A stretch of DNA of 15,985 nt from ANME-2 cluster archaeon (GTDB taxonomy: Archaea > Halobacteriota > Methanosarcinia > Methanosarcinales > Methanocomedenaceae): assembly GCA_023544495.1 (NCBI GenBank), contig JAMJFV010000017.1:4040-20024 (forward strand), written 5' to 3'. The translations under genes and the position numbers were made by a program. Positions 7,099 through 13,223 of the stretch are shown one piece after another. Each line of letters starts with the position of its first letter. The first letter of the stretch is position 1. The notes beneath the pieces are model-generated. The model was given only the letters and a program-made list of their open reading frames with translations. It searched no databases and was not told the origin of the DNA.

Positions 7099-8403
7099 CT
7101 AATCGTTGCTCAGGGTTCCGTTGAAGTAACTGTCATAAGAACCCATGTCAAAGTGCCCGTGACCGCTGAGGTTGAACAAAATGGTCTTCTCCTCACCTGT
7201 CTCCTTGCACTTCAACGCTCCTTTCATGGCAGACTTGATAGCGTGTGCAGATTCAGGTGCCGGTACAATACCTTCCGTCCTGGCAAATGTCACTGCTGCA
7301 TCGAATATCTCTGTCTGGTGGTACGCTTCAGCCCTGATGATGCCATCTGCATACAACCGGCTGATAATCGGAGAATCACCGTGATATCTCAGCCCGCCTG
7401 CATGTATCGGCGGCGGCACGAATTCGTGACCGAGGGTGTACATCTTGAGTAACGGTGTCATCTGTGCCATGTCACCGAAATCATACCTGAACTCGCCGCC
7501 CGTCAGGGTGGGACACGCAGAAGGTTCAACGGCTACCACATCGATCTCCTTGCCGTCCTTTATCATTTCCTGCACGAATGGAAAACTGATACCTGCAAAA
7601 TTACTGCCTCCGCCTACGCATCCTATTACCATGTCAGGATAATCATCCACCTTTGCCATCTGTGCCATTGCTTCCTGGCCAATAATTGTCTGGTGCAGCA
7701 TCACATGGTTGAGCACACTGCCCAGTGAATATTTGGTATTCTCATGGGTAGCTGCATCCTCCACGGCCTCACTGATGGCAATACCCAGACTGCCAGACGT
7801 GTCAGGATACTTCTCAAGTATGGACCTGCCCGCCCGGGTCTGATTACTTGGTGATGGTATAACAGTACCTCCCCACAGGTTTATCAGGGATTTACGGTAA
7901 GGTTTCTGGTAGAAACTTGACTTGACCATATAGACCATGCATTCGATATCAAAGAAACTGCAGGCCATTGACAGTGCGCTCCCCCACTGTCCGGCACCGG
8001 TCTCGGTACTGATACGCTCAACACCCTCTTTCATGTTATAATAGGCCTGGGCCAGGGAAGTATTGGGTTTATGACTGCCTGCCGGGCTCACACCTTCGTA
8101 CTTATAATATATCCTGGCAGGGGTCTTAAGAGCTGCTTCCAGCCGGTGTGCCCGGTACAGGGGAGAGGGCCTCCACAACCGGTAAATATCCCGTATCTCT
8201 TCAGGGATATCGATATAGCGGTCCTGGCTCATTTCCTGCATTATCAGGGCCATGGGGAATATGGGTGAAAGGTCTTCAGGACCGATAGGCTCGTTCGTGG
8301 CAGGATTCAATGGCGGTTCCAGTGGTGTCGGAAGGTCTGGCAGGATATTGTACCATGACCTTGGCATCTCATTCTCATCAAGTATTATTTTGGTATTGTC
8401 CAT
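7099..8403 (-). CDS. trpB2: Tryptophan synthase beta chain-like protein (TrpB2 type)
   Basis: PLP enzyme of the TrpB2 group, which joins indole and serine to give tryptophan. TrpB2 forms often work without a tight TrpA partner, possibly salvaging indole. The 434 residues are longer than classic TrpB (about 400), as usual for this group. Seen: the PLP lysine Lys112 in AGSHKPNTSLAQ, catalytic Glu134 in TETGAGQWGSAL, the phosphate-binding GGGSN (264-268), and a C-terminal NLSGHGHFD stretch with a Ser that holds the PLP ring nitrogen. The N-terminal extension (1-80, LPDLPTPLEPPLNP) is typical of TrpB2. No trpA or other trp gene is nearby, which supports a stand-alone role. The gene has a weak AGGTG ribosome-binding-like site before the ATG at 8403 and ends at a clear hairpin terminator. 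Confidence 0.93.
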   Translation of the reverse strand: MDNTKIILDENEMPRSWYNILPDLPTPLEPPLNPATNEPIGPEDLSPIFPMALIMQEMSQDRYIDIPEEIRDIYRLWRPSPLYRAHRLEAALKTPARIYYKYEGVSPAGSHKPNTSLAQAYYNMKEGVERISTETGAGQWGSALSMACSFFDIECMVYMVKSSFYQKPYRKSLINLWGGTVIPSPSNQTRAGRSILEKYPDTSGSLGIAISEAVEDAATHENTKYSLGSVLNHVMLHQTIIGQEAMAQMAKVDDYPDMVIGCVGGGSNFAGISFPFVQEMIKDGKEIDVVAVEPSACPTLTGGEFRYDFGDMAQMTPLLKMYTLGHEFVPPPIHAGGLRYHGDSPIISRLYADGIIRAEAYHQTEIFDAAVTFARTEGIVPAPESAHAIKSAMKGALKCKETGEEKTILFNLSGHGHFDMGSYDSYFNGTLSND

Positions 8404-8567
8404 ACTTATTTCACACCTGGTAAATAATTAGATAATCGATTTATCTGTACATCCTGGTACTACAATACTTCATACTAACAAGTAGTATATTAAATATTTT
8501 ATAATATTCAAATGACCCTAAAAAGAAGATTTGCGCCGGATTCGACGCACTATGCATTACGTAATAC

Positions 8568-8741
8568 TTATTTCTGTATTGCTTTTGCAGAACGCTTGAA
8601 CCGTCTGCGTTTGATACCCGCTGAATCGAACCGCTGTGCCGGACCGGGGCGCTTGTATATAAGATTGCTCTTTTCAACTAACCTGACCTTGCCCTTTCGG
8701 CCTTTGACCCTGCCCCATTCTATTGAACCGGTTTTTCCCAT
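8568..8741 (-). CDS. Small very basic conserved protein (DUF5350-like)
   Basis: A 57-residue ORF. It begins MGKTGSIEWGRVKGRKGKVR and has a central KRPGPAQRFDSAG block and a C-terminal KRRRFKRSAKAIQK tail. Nineteen residues are Lys or Arg and three are acidic, which suggests RNA or ribosome contact, but that is inference. The pattern matches, from memory, a small archaeal family labelled DUF5350. The start is supported by a strong ribosome binding site, GGAGG, 7 nt before the ATG. It lies 89 nt downstream of the UPF0179 gene on the same strand. A TATA-like TAAGTATAAG near 8813-8822 would give it its own promoter with a leader of about 50 nt. The longer overlapping ORFs here on either strand lack such signals. 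Confident as a gene; function unknown. Confidence 0.8.
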   Translation of the reverse strand: MGKTGSIEWGRVKGRKGKVRLVEKSNLIYKRPGPAQRFDSAGIKRRRFKRSAKAIQK

Positions 8742-8830
8742 TAATTATCCTCCGAATATATGATCTGTAAAGTCCACAATTGATCTGGTCGTCTTACATT
8801 GTGTCTGGTATGCTTATACTTAACGGTGTT

Positions 8831-9277
8831 TTATTTTTTCATCTCTACTATCTTCAATGAATAATCCTTAACACAATCGCTGTTTGGTTCACCAACAACA
8901 TTCACAATGATATATCTGTTCCCAGGTACCGGACCCGGGTTCTGGCACATCTCGAACATATCACAATCTGTTTCATTGCACGTTATCGGTTCATACACTA
9001 CTGCCGATCCCTGGCGCACCATCCTGCTCTCAAGAAGGACAGTCCAGGGTACTTCTACCACTTCAACAGCCTGGACACCTTTATCATGTATCGCACAATC
9101 AAGAGGGGGCGAATCTCTTAAGCTCACGACTTTATAATGTCCTCCTATATCAAGGTTCATACATGTGTTCTTCAGCTTACATCCTTCACAATCAGGGGTC
9201 TTTCCCCTGAACACGAACACATTTCCGGGTTTTGCCATTCTTACGCCAATGAGTGTTACAACTGTATCTTCATCCAT
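8831..9277 (-). CDS. UPF0179 family cysteine-rich protein
   Basis: A 148-residue archaeal protein of the uncharacterised UPF0179 family, cytoplasmic by its lack of signal or membrane segments. It has eight cysteines: Cys30-x2-Cys33-x5-Cys39 in the N-terminal half, Cys61, Cys100-x4-Cys105-x5-Cys111 in the C-terminal half, and Cys135. The two similar triplets, each with one extra Cys, suggest two metal or Fe-S sites in a duplicated fold; this is inference. The rest is beta-rich (VVTLIGVRMAKPGNVFVF, YKVVSL, AVEVVEVPWTVLL). The ATG at 9277 has an AGGAG site 8 nt upstream and a good TATA box, so the start is firm. It may be cotranscribed with the small basic gene downstream. Family assignment is from the overall pattern and is fairly sure; function is unknown. 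Confidence 0.88.
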   Translation of the reverse strand: MDEDTVVTLIGVRMAKPGNVFVFRGKTPDCEGCKLKNTCMNLDIGGHYKVVSLRDSPPLDCAIHDKGVQAVEVVEVPWTVLLESRMVRQGSAVVYEPITCNETDCDMFEMCQNPGPVPGNRYIIVNVVGEPNSDCVKDYSLKIVEMKK

Positions 9278-9319
9278 TATTCATTCTCCTGATATTGGGT
9301 ATAATAATCATATGGTAAA

Positions 9320-9327
9320 TATATAAA
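9320..9327 (-). promoter_or_regulatory. TATA box for the UPF0179 gene
   Basis: TTTATATA on the minus strand, about 46 nt before the ATG. It predicts a transcript start near 9296 and a leader of about 20 nt carrying the AGGAG site (9286-9290). It lies in the 67-nt gap after egsA, so the UPF0179 gene probably has its own promoter rather than depending on egsA readthrough. Confidence 0.6.
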
Positions 9328-9341
9328 TTGTCATTTCGGGG

Positions 9342-9358
9342 AGGTCATTCTATGACCT
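9342..9358. repeat. Perfect 7-bp inverted repeat at the egsA stop, upstream of the UPF0179 promoter
   Basis: AGGTCAT, TCT, ATGACCT reads the same on both strands except for the 3-nt centre. It covers the last codons and stop of egsA and ends about 15 nt upstream of the UPF0179 TATA box, where an archaeal activator could bind. It could also form a small RNA stem at the end of the egsA mRNA. No second copy was found in the window. Confidence 0.4.
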
Positions 9359-10436
9359 GTGTGATCCTTGCGACCCTTCTTGCTGCCCCTTCTGTCAATC
9401 CGGTGCCCAGTATGGTATAGCGTTCCGGACGAATTGTATGGGCCTGCACCAGCGCTTTGATAATATCTTCCTGGTCGATACCCAGTTCTTGTGCATTGGT
9501 GGGCGCACCTATGGTCGCCAGTGTCTGGCGTATCCTCTGCCAGTCCCCACCATGCAGGTACATCATCATTATAGAACCAACTCCGCACTGTTCTCCGTGC
9601 AACGCAGGTTGTGGTGCAACCTGGTTCAAAGCATGACTGAACTTATGCTCAGAACCGCTGGCAGGTCTGGATGAACCTGCAATGCTCATGGCCACACCAC
9701 TGGCCACCAGTGCCTTGACCACCATCCTGGCTGATTCAGGGAGGTCGGGTTTGATGGATTCTGCCGAATCCATGAGTATCTTGGCTGTCATCATGGACAG
9801 GTGGGACGCATACTCGCTTATTTTTGTATCTTTAAGCCGGTGCGCCAGTTCCCAGTCCCGCACTGCAGTACACTTTGAGATAATATCACCACAACCGGCC
9901 GCCAGAAGCCTGAACGGTGCTCTGGCAATGATCTGCGTATCAGCTATCACAGCCACCGGTGGTTCTGCCTCAATGGATACACTCACACCATCGTGTGAAA
10001 TTGAGGCCCGGGATGAGACGATACCATCATGGGATGCGGCAGTAGGAACGCTGATAAAGCTGCATCCTGCCCGCTCAGATGCCAGTTTTGCTATGTCGAT
10101 GGCTTTGCCGCCACCCACACCCAGCAGGAAGACCCGGTTTTGAGGATCGATCTGAGTGATAAGGTCCTCAACCATCTCCACTTCGCTCATCTCTGCCTGG
10201 TGGACCACCGTTGAATGTACATTACAGCCGGTTTCTTCTAGCACCTGGCCTACCGTTTTGGCGGCCTTGTACAGGGTAGTGGGTCCGCTCACTATCAAAG
10301 CATTCCCATTAAGTTTAAGTGCGTTGCATACGTTACCAATGTCATTGACGACACCGTTTCCAACAACCACATTCCTTGGTAGCAGCATCCATCGAGAACC
10401 AGACGTGTCAGCATTTAACTCGTTCATGTGAAACAT
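9345..10436 (-). CDS. egsA: NAD(P)-dependent glycerol-1-phosphate dehydrogenase
   Basis: Reduces dihydroxyacetone phosphate to sn-glycerol 1-phosphate, the stereospecific backbone of archaeal ether lipids, in the cytoplasm. The 363-residue protein has the family layout: an N-terminal Rossmann-like domain with the nucleotide-binding GVGGGKAIDIAK (106-117) and PTAASHDGIVSSRASI (131-146), then a helical domain with probable zinc ligands Asp184 (GCGDIISK), His264 (GSEHKFSHAL) and His280 (LHGEQCG). All three are present. Two ATGs, at 10436 and 10427, are possible starts; neither has a clear ribosome binding site. The TATA box at 10458-10464 puts the transcript start near 10434, so a leaderless start at 10436 or a 7-nt leader to 10427 are both possible. 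It diverges from the DUF63 operon across only 30 bp. Confidence 0.95.
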   Translation of the reverse strand: MFHMNELNADTSGSRWMLLPRNVVVGNGVVNDIGNVCNALKLNGNALIVSGPTTLYKAAKTVGQVLEETGCNVHSTVVHQAEMSEVEMVEDLITQIDPQNRVFLLGVGGGKAIDIAKLASERAGCSFISVPTAASHDGIVSSRASISHDGVSVSIEAEPPVAVIADTQIIARAPFRLLAAGCGDIISKCTAVRDWELAHRLKDTKISEYASHLSMMTAKILMDSAESIKPDLPESARMVVKALVASGVAMSIAGSSRPASGSEHKFSHALNQVAPQPALHGEQCGVGSIMMMYLHGGDWQRIRQTLATIGAPTNAQELGIDQEDIIKALVQAHTIRPERYTILGTGLTEGAARRVARITQVIE

Positions 10437-10453
10437 ATCCTATACTATCATAA

Positions 10454-10464
10454 GAGGTTATAAA
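10454..10464. promoter_or_regulatory. Overlap of egsA TATA box with DUF63 ribosome binding site
   Basis: In the 30-bp gap, GAGGT (10454-10458, plus) is the ribosome binding site of DUF63, 8 nt before its ATG. TTTATAA (10464-10458 on the minus strand) fits the egsA TATA box, about 25 nt before its first ATG. The DUF63 promoter must therefore lie inside the egsA coding start, possibly at ATTTAAC near 10412-10418. Confidence 0.45.
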
Positions 10465-10466
10465 CT

Positions 10467-11315
10467 ATGGGGATTTTACAAAGCATTCAGGGCTTCATTT
10501 ACCAATATTACATTGATCCAATAATCTATGACACAGGTTATAACCCGGTAAATACGGTAACCTGGGCTATTATTCTGGGATTGTGCCTGTTCGGTGTCCT
10601 AAAACTCCTTGACAAACTTGACGTGAAAGCGGATTGGGATTTTGTGAAGGCCATCATTCCTTTTATTTTGGCCGGTTCAACGCTCAGGGTCTTTGAAGAT
10701 GCTGAACTGTTCAGCCCTCCTTTGCAGTACCTGTTCATAACCCCGCCCATATACCTTCTGATGTTTTTGATAACGGTTCTGCTGCTTATCCTGTCAATTG
10801 TACTGCAAAAGGCGGGCTTAGTGAAGGACTGGAAAAAAGCATTCGGAGCTGCAGGGATCGTGTGGGTACTGGTCAATCTGTTTATACTATTATCCTATGA
10901 AAATATCACCAGCATAAAGGCACTGGTCATAATACCCGTATTGGGAACAGCACTGACAGCGCTGGTGATTGTGGTGGCCAGCCGAACAGGATATAGCATG
11001 TTCACCAGGCGTGTCAATATCACCATCCTCCTGGCACATATGCTGGATGCCTCGTCAACTTTCTTTGGTGTGGATTTTCTGGGATATCATGAAAAACACG
11101 TTGTACCTTCCTTCCTTATTGACCTGACAGGTACGGCCAGTGTAATGTTCCCTTTGAAACTCATAATATTCATTCCAGTCATATACATCCTCGATACCCA
11201 GTTCGATGAGGATGATGAATCAAAGCGGCTTCGAGACCTGGTGAAACTGACCATCATTGTACTCGGTCTGGCACCGGCAACCAGGAATACGGTAAGGATG
11301 GTCCTGGGAATATGA
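10467..11315 (+). CDS. DUF63 family integral membrane protein
   Basis: A 282-residue archaeal membrane protein of unknown function. About seven or eight hydrophobic segments can be read (roughly 28-48, 60-72, 86-112, 126-143, 149-171, 183-202, 223-242 and 259-277). Unusually many polar residues sit in or next to them: AGSTLRVFEDAE (Arg74, Glu77, Asp78), HMLDASSTFFGVD (His191, Asp194, Asp203), HEKHVVP (His208, His211) and ATRNTVR near the C-terminus (Arg273, Asn274). This pattern looks more like an enzyme or metal site than a simple scaffold. The start is set by GAGGT 8 nt before the ATG. The stop overlaps the start of the next gene (ATGA), so the two are translationally coupled. It diverges from egsA. 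Family call is confident; a lipid or envelope role is only inference. Confidence 0.9.
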   Translation: MGILQSIQGFIYQYYIDPIIYDTGYNPVNTVTWAIILGLCLFGVLKLLDKLDVKADWDFVKAIIPFILAGSTLRVFEDAELFSPPLQYLFITPPIYLLMFLITVLLLILSIVLQKAGLVKDWKKAFGAAGIVWVLVNLFILLSYENITSIKALVIIPVLGTALTALVIVVASRTGYSMFTRRVNITILLAHMLDASSTFFGVDFLGYHEKHVVPSFLIDLTGTASVMFPLKLIIFIPVIYILDTQFDEDDESKRLRDLVKLTIIVLGLAPATRNTVRMVLGI

Positions 11316-11947
11316 TGGATACTGAAGAAAACTTCTGGAACGACCCTATCCGCCGCACCACACCGGTAGTGCGTGCTTACCTCGGTCTGCTGCGTCCATA
11401 TCTTCTCATTATTTCAAGCTTGTTCGTGGTTTCCGTTCTGACAGGATACCTGGCCGGATACTTCAACCCTGAGATCGCACAACAGATGATGGGGCAGTTC
11501 GAAAAATCCTACGGCTGGATAGCCGGGGAATCTCCTCTGGTCATTATGCTATTCATCTTCGCAAATAACACGCTCAACAGTTTTATTGCCATGGTGCTTG
11601 GAGTGGTTTTCGGGCTTTGGCCCATGTTGTTCATTTCTATAAATGGTTTTTTTATTGGTTTAGTGGTGTTCGATTCTGCCAGGGAGATCAGTATATTGAT
11701 AATATTGGCCGCGCTCATCCCACACGGAATAATTGAATTGCCCATGATCTTTATCAGTGCGGCTATGGGACTGAGACTTGGCTATCTCACCGTTTTGAAA
11801 ATATCAGGTAAAGTGGAAATAAGCATTCAGAAGGAATTATTCCAGGCAGTCAGGTTCTTCTTTAAACTGGTTGTCCCGCTGCTGTTTATCGCAGCTATTA
11901 TCGAAACATTTGTAACATCCGCTATTGTCTTCATGTTGATGTCTTGA
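11312..11947 (+). CDS. SpoIIM/DUF95 family membrane protein
   Basis: A 211-residue member of the stage II sporulation protein M family. In Bacillus, SpoIIM works with SpoIID and SpoIIP in engulfment; archaea do not sporulate and the archaeal role is unknown. Seen: a cytoplasmic N-terminus, then about five membrane segments (roughly 30-50, 76-100, 103-121, 127-152 and 186-209). Between them are the family signatures FIFANNTLNSFIAMVLG (81-97), FISINGFFIGLV (107-118) and LIPHGIIELPMIFIS (135-149), the last being the most diagnostic. The start overlaps the DUF63 stop by 4 nt, and a second in-frame ATG follows at once (11315), so either may be used. The gene ends 2 nt before the convergent moaA stop. 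Confidence 0.9.
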   Translation: MMDTEENFWNDPIRRTTPVVRAYLGLLRPYLLIISSLFVVSVLTGYLAGYFNPEIAQQMMGQFEKSYGWIAGESPLVIMLFIFANNTLNSFIAMVLGVVFGLWPMLFISINGFFIGLVVFDSAREISILIILAALIPHGIIELPMIFISAAMGLRLGYLTVLKISGKVEISIQKELFQAVRFFFKLVVPLLFIAAIIETFVTSAIVFMLMS

Positions 11948-11949
11948 TA

Positions 11950-12849
11950 TCAGCCTTTATAGAACGGCTTGCGCAGGTTCACTGCCTGATAGAACAAACG
12001 TTCAAGTTCATGAATACCTGCAGTTGAAACATCTACAAGGTTATCGTCCACCAGCAGGCAGGGTTTCAGCTTACCATCAGCGGTCACCCTGAGACGGCTG
12101 CAATGAGCACAGAAACGGGAATTGTCAATGGGTCTTACCACCTCCACTTCAGCACCGTCCACCATATATTTCTTCCTCCGGTGCATCTTACGCTCAACCA
12201 CCTGTGAAGCTCTTGATCCAAGGTCCCTCTCAATAGCATCCACATTAACCCTACCCCCGTAATTGCCAAAGTCCATGGGTTCGATTATCTGTAATATCAC
12301 ATCCCTGTCAAACGTTCTGACAAATGACATCATGTCGTCCAGTTCATGTTCGTTGACGCCTTTGAGCATTACCATGTTCAATTTTACCGGGGTCAGGCCG
12401 GCATGTACTGCTGACTGTATCCCATCCAGCACCATGTGGTGTATATCTTCATTGCACTGGCATATCTTCGCATACGTTTCAGGTTGCAGCGTATCAAGGC
12501 TGACATTGACCCGGTCCAGCCCGGCAGATTTGAGTGAGACAGCTCTTTTTGAGAGCATCACTCCGTTTGTGGTGGCAGAGATGTTTCGAAATTTTGGGAT
12601 GGATACCAGTATATCCTCGAAATCCTGGCGCATCAGGGGTTCACCTCCTGAGAATTTCACCTTCTTGACACCCAGTTTGGATGCTGTCTTTATAATATTG
12701 ACAATATGTTCCGGGCTCATTTGTGACCTATGCCTGCTTTGCCCCTCGTTATGGCAATAATAACAGTTGAGGTTACATGTACCGGTTATGGATATTCGCA
12801 GGCTGGTTATCCTGCGCCCAAAAGAATCTATGAGTGCATCATGTTCCAT
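11950..12849 (-). CDS. moaA: GTP 3',8-cyclase MoaA (molybdenum/tungsten cofactor synthesis)
   Basis: Radical SAM enzyme that converts GTP to 3',8-cyclo-7,8-dihydro-GTP, the first step of molybdopterin and tungstopterin synthesis. At 299 residues it is typical of archaeal MoaA. The N-terminal cluster ligands are Cys25, Cys29 and Cys32 (CNLNCYYC), and the SAM-binding GGEP is at 68-71. The C-terminal [4Fe-4S] site that holds GTP has Cys247, Cys250 and Cys264 (CAHCSRLR, then LKPC). The last residues are KPFYKG, without the double glycine that ends bacterial MoaA. A TATA box about 34 nt upstream suggests a nearly leaderless mRNA, and no ribosome binding site is seen. No other moa gene is nearby. 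The product is needed by the aldehyde oxidoreductase in this window and probably by formylmethanofuran dehydrogenase elsewhere in the genome. Confidence 0.94.
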   Translation of the reverse strand: MEHDALIDSFGRRITSLRISITGTCNLNCYYCHNEGQSRHRSQMSPEHIVNIIKTASKLGVKKVKFSGGEPLMRQDFEDILVSIPKFRNISATTNGVMLSKRAVSLKSAGLDRVNVSLDTLQPETYAKICQCNEDIHHMVLDGIQSAVHAGLTPVKLNMVMLKGVNEHELDDMMSFVRTFDRDVILQIIEPMDFGNYGGRVNVDAIERDLGSRASQVVERKMHRRKKYMVDGAEVEVVRPIDNSRFCAHCSRLRVTADGKLKPCLLVDDNLVDVSTAGIHELERLFYQAVNLRKPFYKG

Positions 12850-12877
12850 ATATGGATGTATATTACAAACGGTTAAG

Positions 12878-12888
12878 TTAAATATATT
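12878..12888 (-). promoter_or_regulatory. TATA box for moaA
   Basis: AATATATTTAA on the minus strand, centred about 34 nt before the ATG at 12849. It predicts a leader of less than 10 nt. Confidence 0.5.
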
Positions 12889-12939
12889 GACTAACCGGAT
12901 CTGGCTAACTCTATGTACAATTATTCGCTCGTATCCGGC

Positions 12940-13101
12940 TTACTGGCGTATGACAACTGCGCTGCCACATTGGATAAAAACAGATGTTACATTCACGAAT
13001 GGCGTGGGGAAAAAAGACCTTAATTCAACACAATCGGTTGCCACCATAACTGCCAGGTCATCAAGTCTTGTTGGATGACCTCTATATACACCATCACTCA
13101 T
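12940..13101 (-). CDS. Possible 53-residue protein, unrecognised
   Basis: The 374-nt gap between moaA and the MgtC gene holds this short minus-strand ORF, starting MSDGVYRGHPTRLDDLAVMV and ending CGSAVVIRQ, with two cysteines (24 and 45). I do not recognise it. In its favour are a GAGGAG ribosome binding site 11 nt before the ATG (13113-13118), a TATA-like CATATTTATG at 13163-13172 that would give a leader of about 40 nt, and the same strand as its neighbours. Against it are the short length and a competing 103-codon plus-strand ORF (12767-13078) that has no ribosome binding site and starts inside moaA. It could also be the remnant of a longer gene. The rest of the gap shows no RNA gene or repeat. 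Confidence 0.4.
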   Translation of the reverse strand: MSDGVYRGHPTRLDDLAVMVATDCVELRSFFPTPFVNVTSVFIQCGSAVVIRQ

Positions 13102-13223
13102 CTTTCAGGGTTCTCCTCAATTCATATCTGGTACATGGCTTTATCACCTATTTTTTGTTTATCATAAATATGTTTTGCTCTTACAGCAGGACGTGAACAG
13201 AACATCCGACAAATATGCAGCCA

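Noticed and set aside
8552..8565. Palindromes ATGCAT and ATTACGTAAT after the small basic gene
   Set aside because: Short, AT-rich and without a paired copy or position suggesting an operator; could be chance.
8441..8763. Two ORFs of about 80 codons on opposite strands after trpB2
   Set aside because: Both overlap the 57-residue basic ORF, which has the best ribosome binding site and conserved-looking sequence; they are frame shadows.
12895..12939. CCGGAT and ATCCGG about 33 nt apart, considered as ends of a mobile element or a stem
   Set aside because: Only 6 bp with a long loop, and no transposase or target duplication nearby.
12767..13078. 103-codon plus-strand ORF crossing the start of moaA
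   Set aside because: Begins inside moaA on the opposite strand and has no ribosome binding site; the minus-strand 53-codon ORF is better supported.
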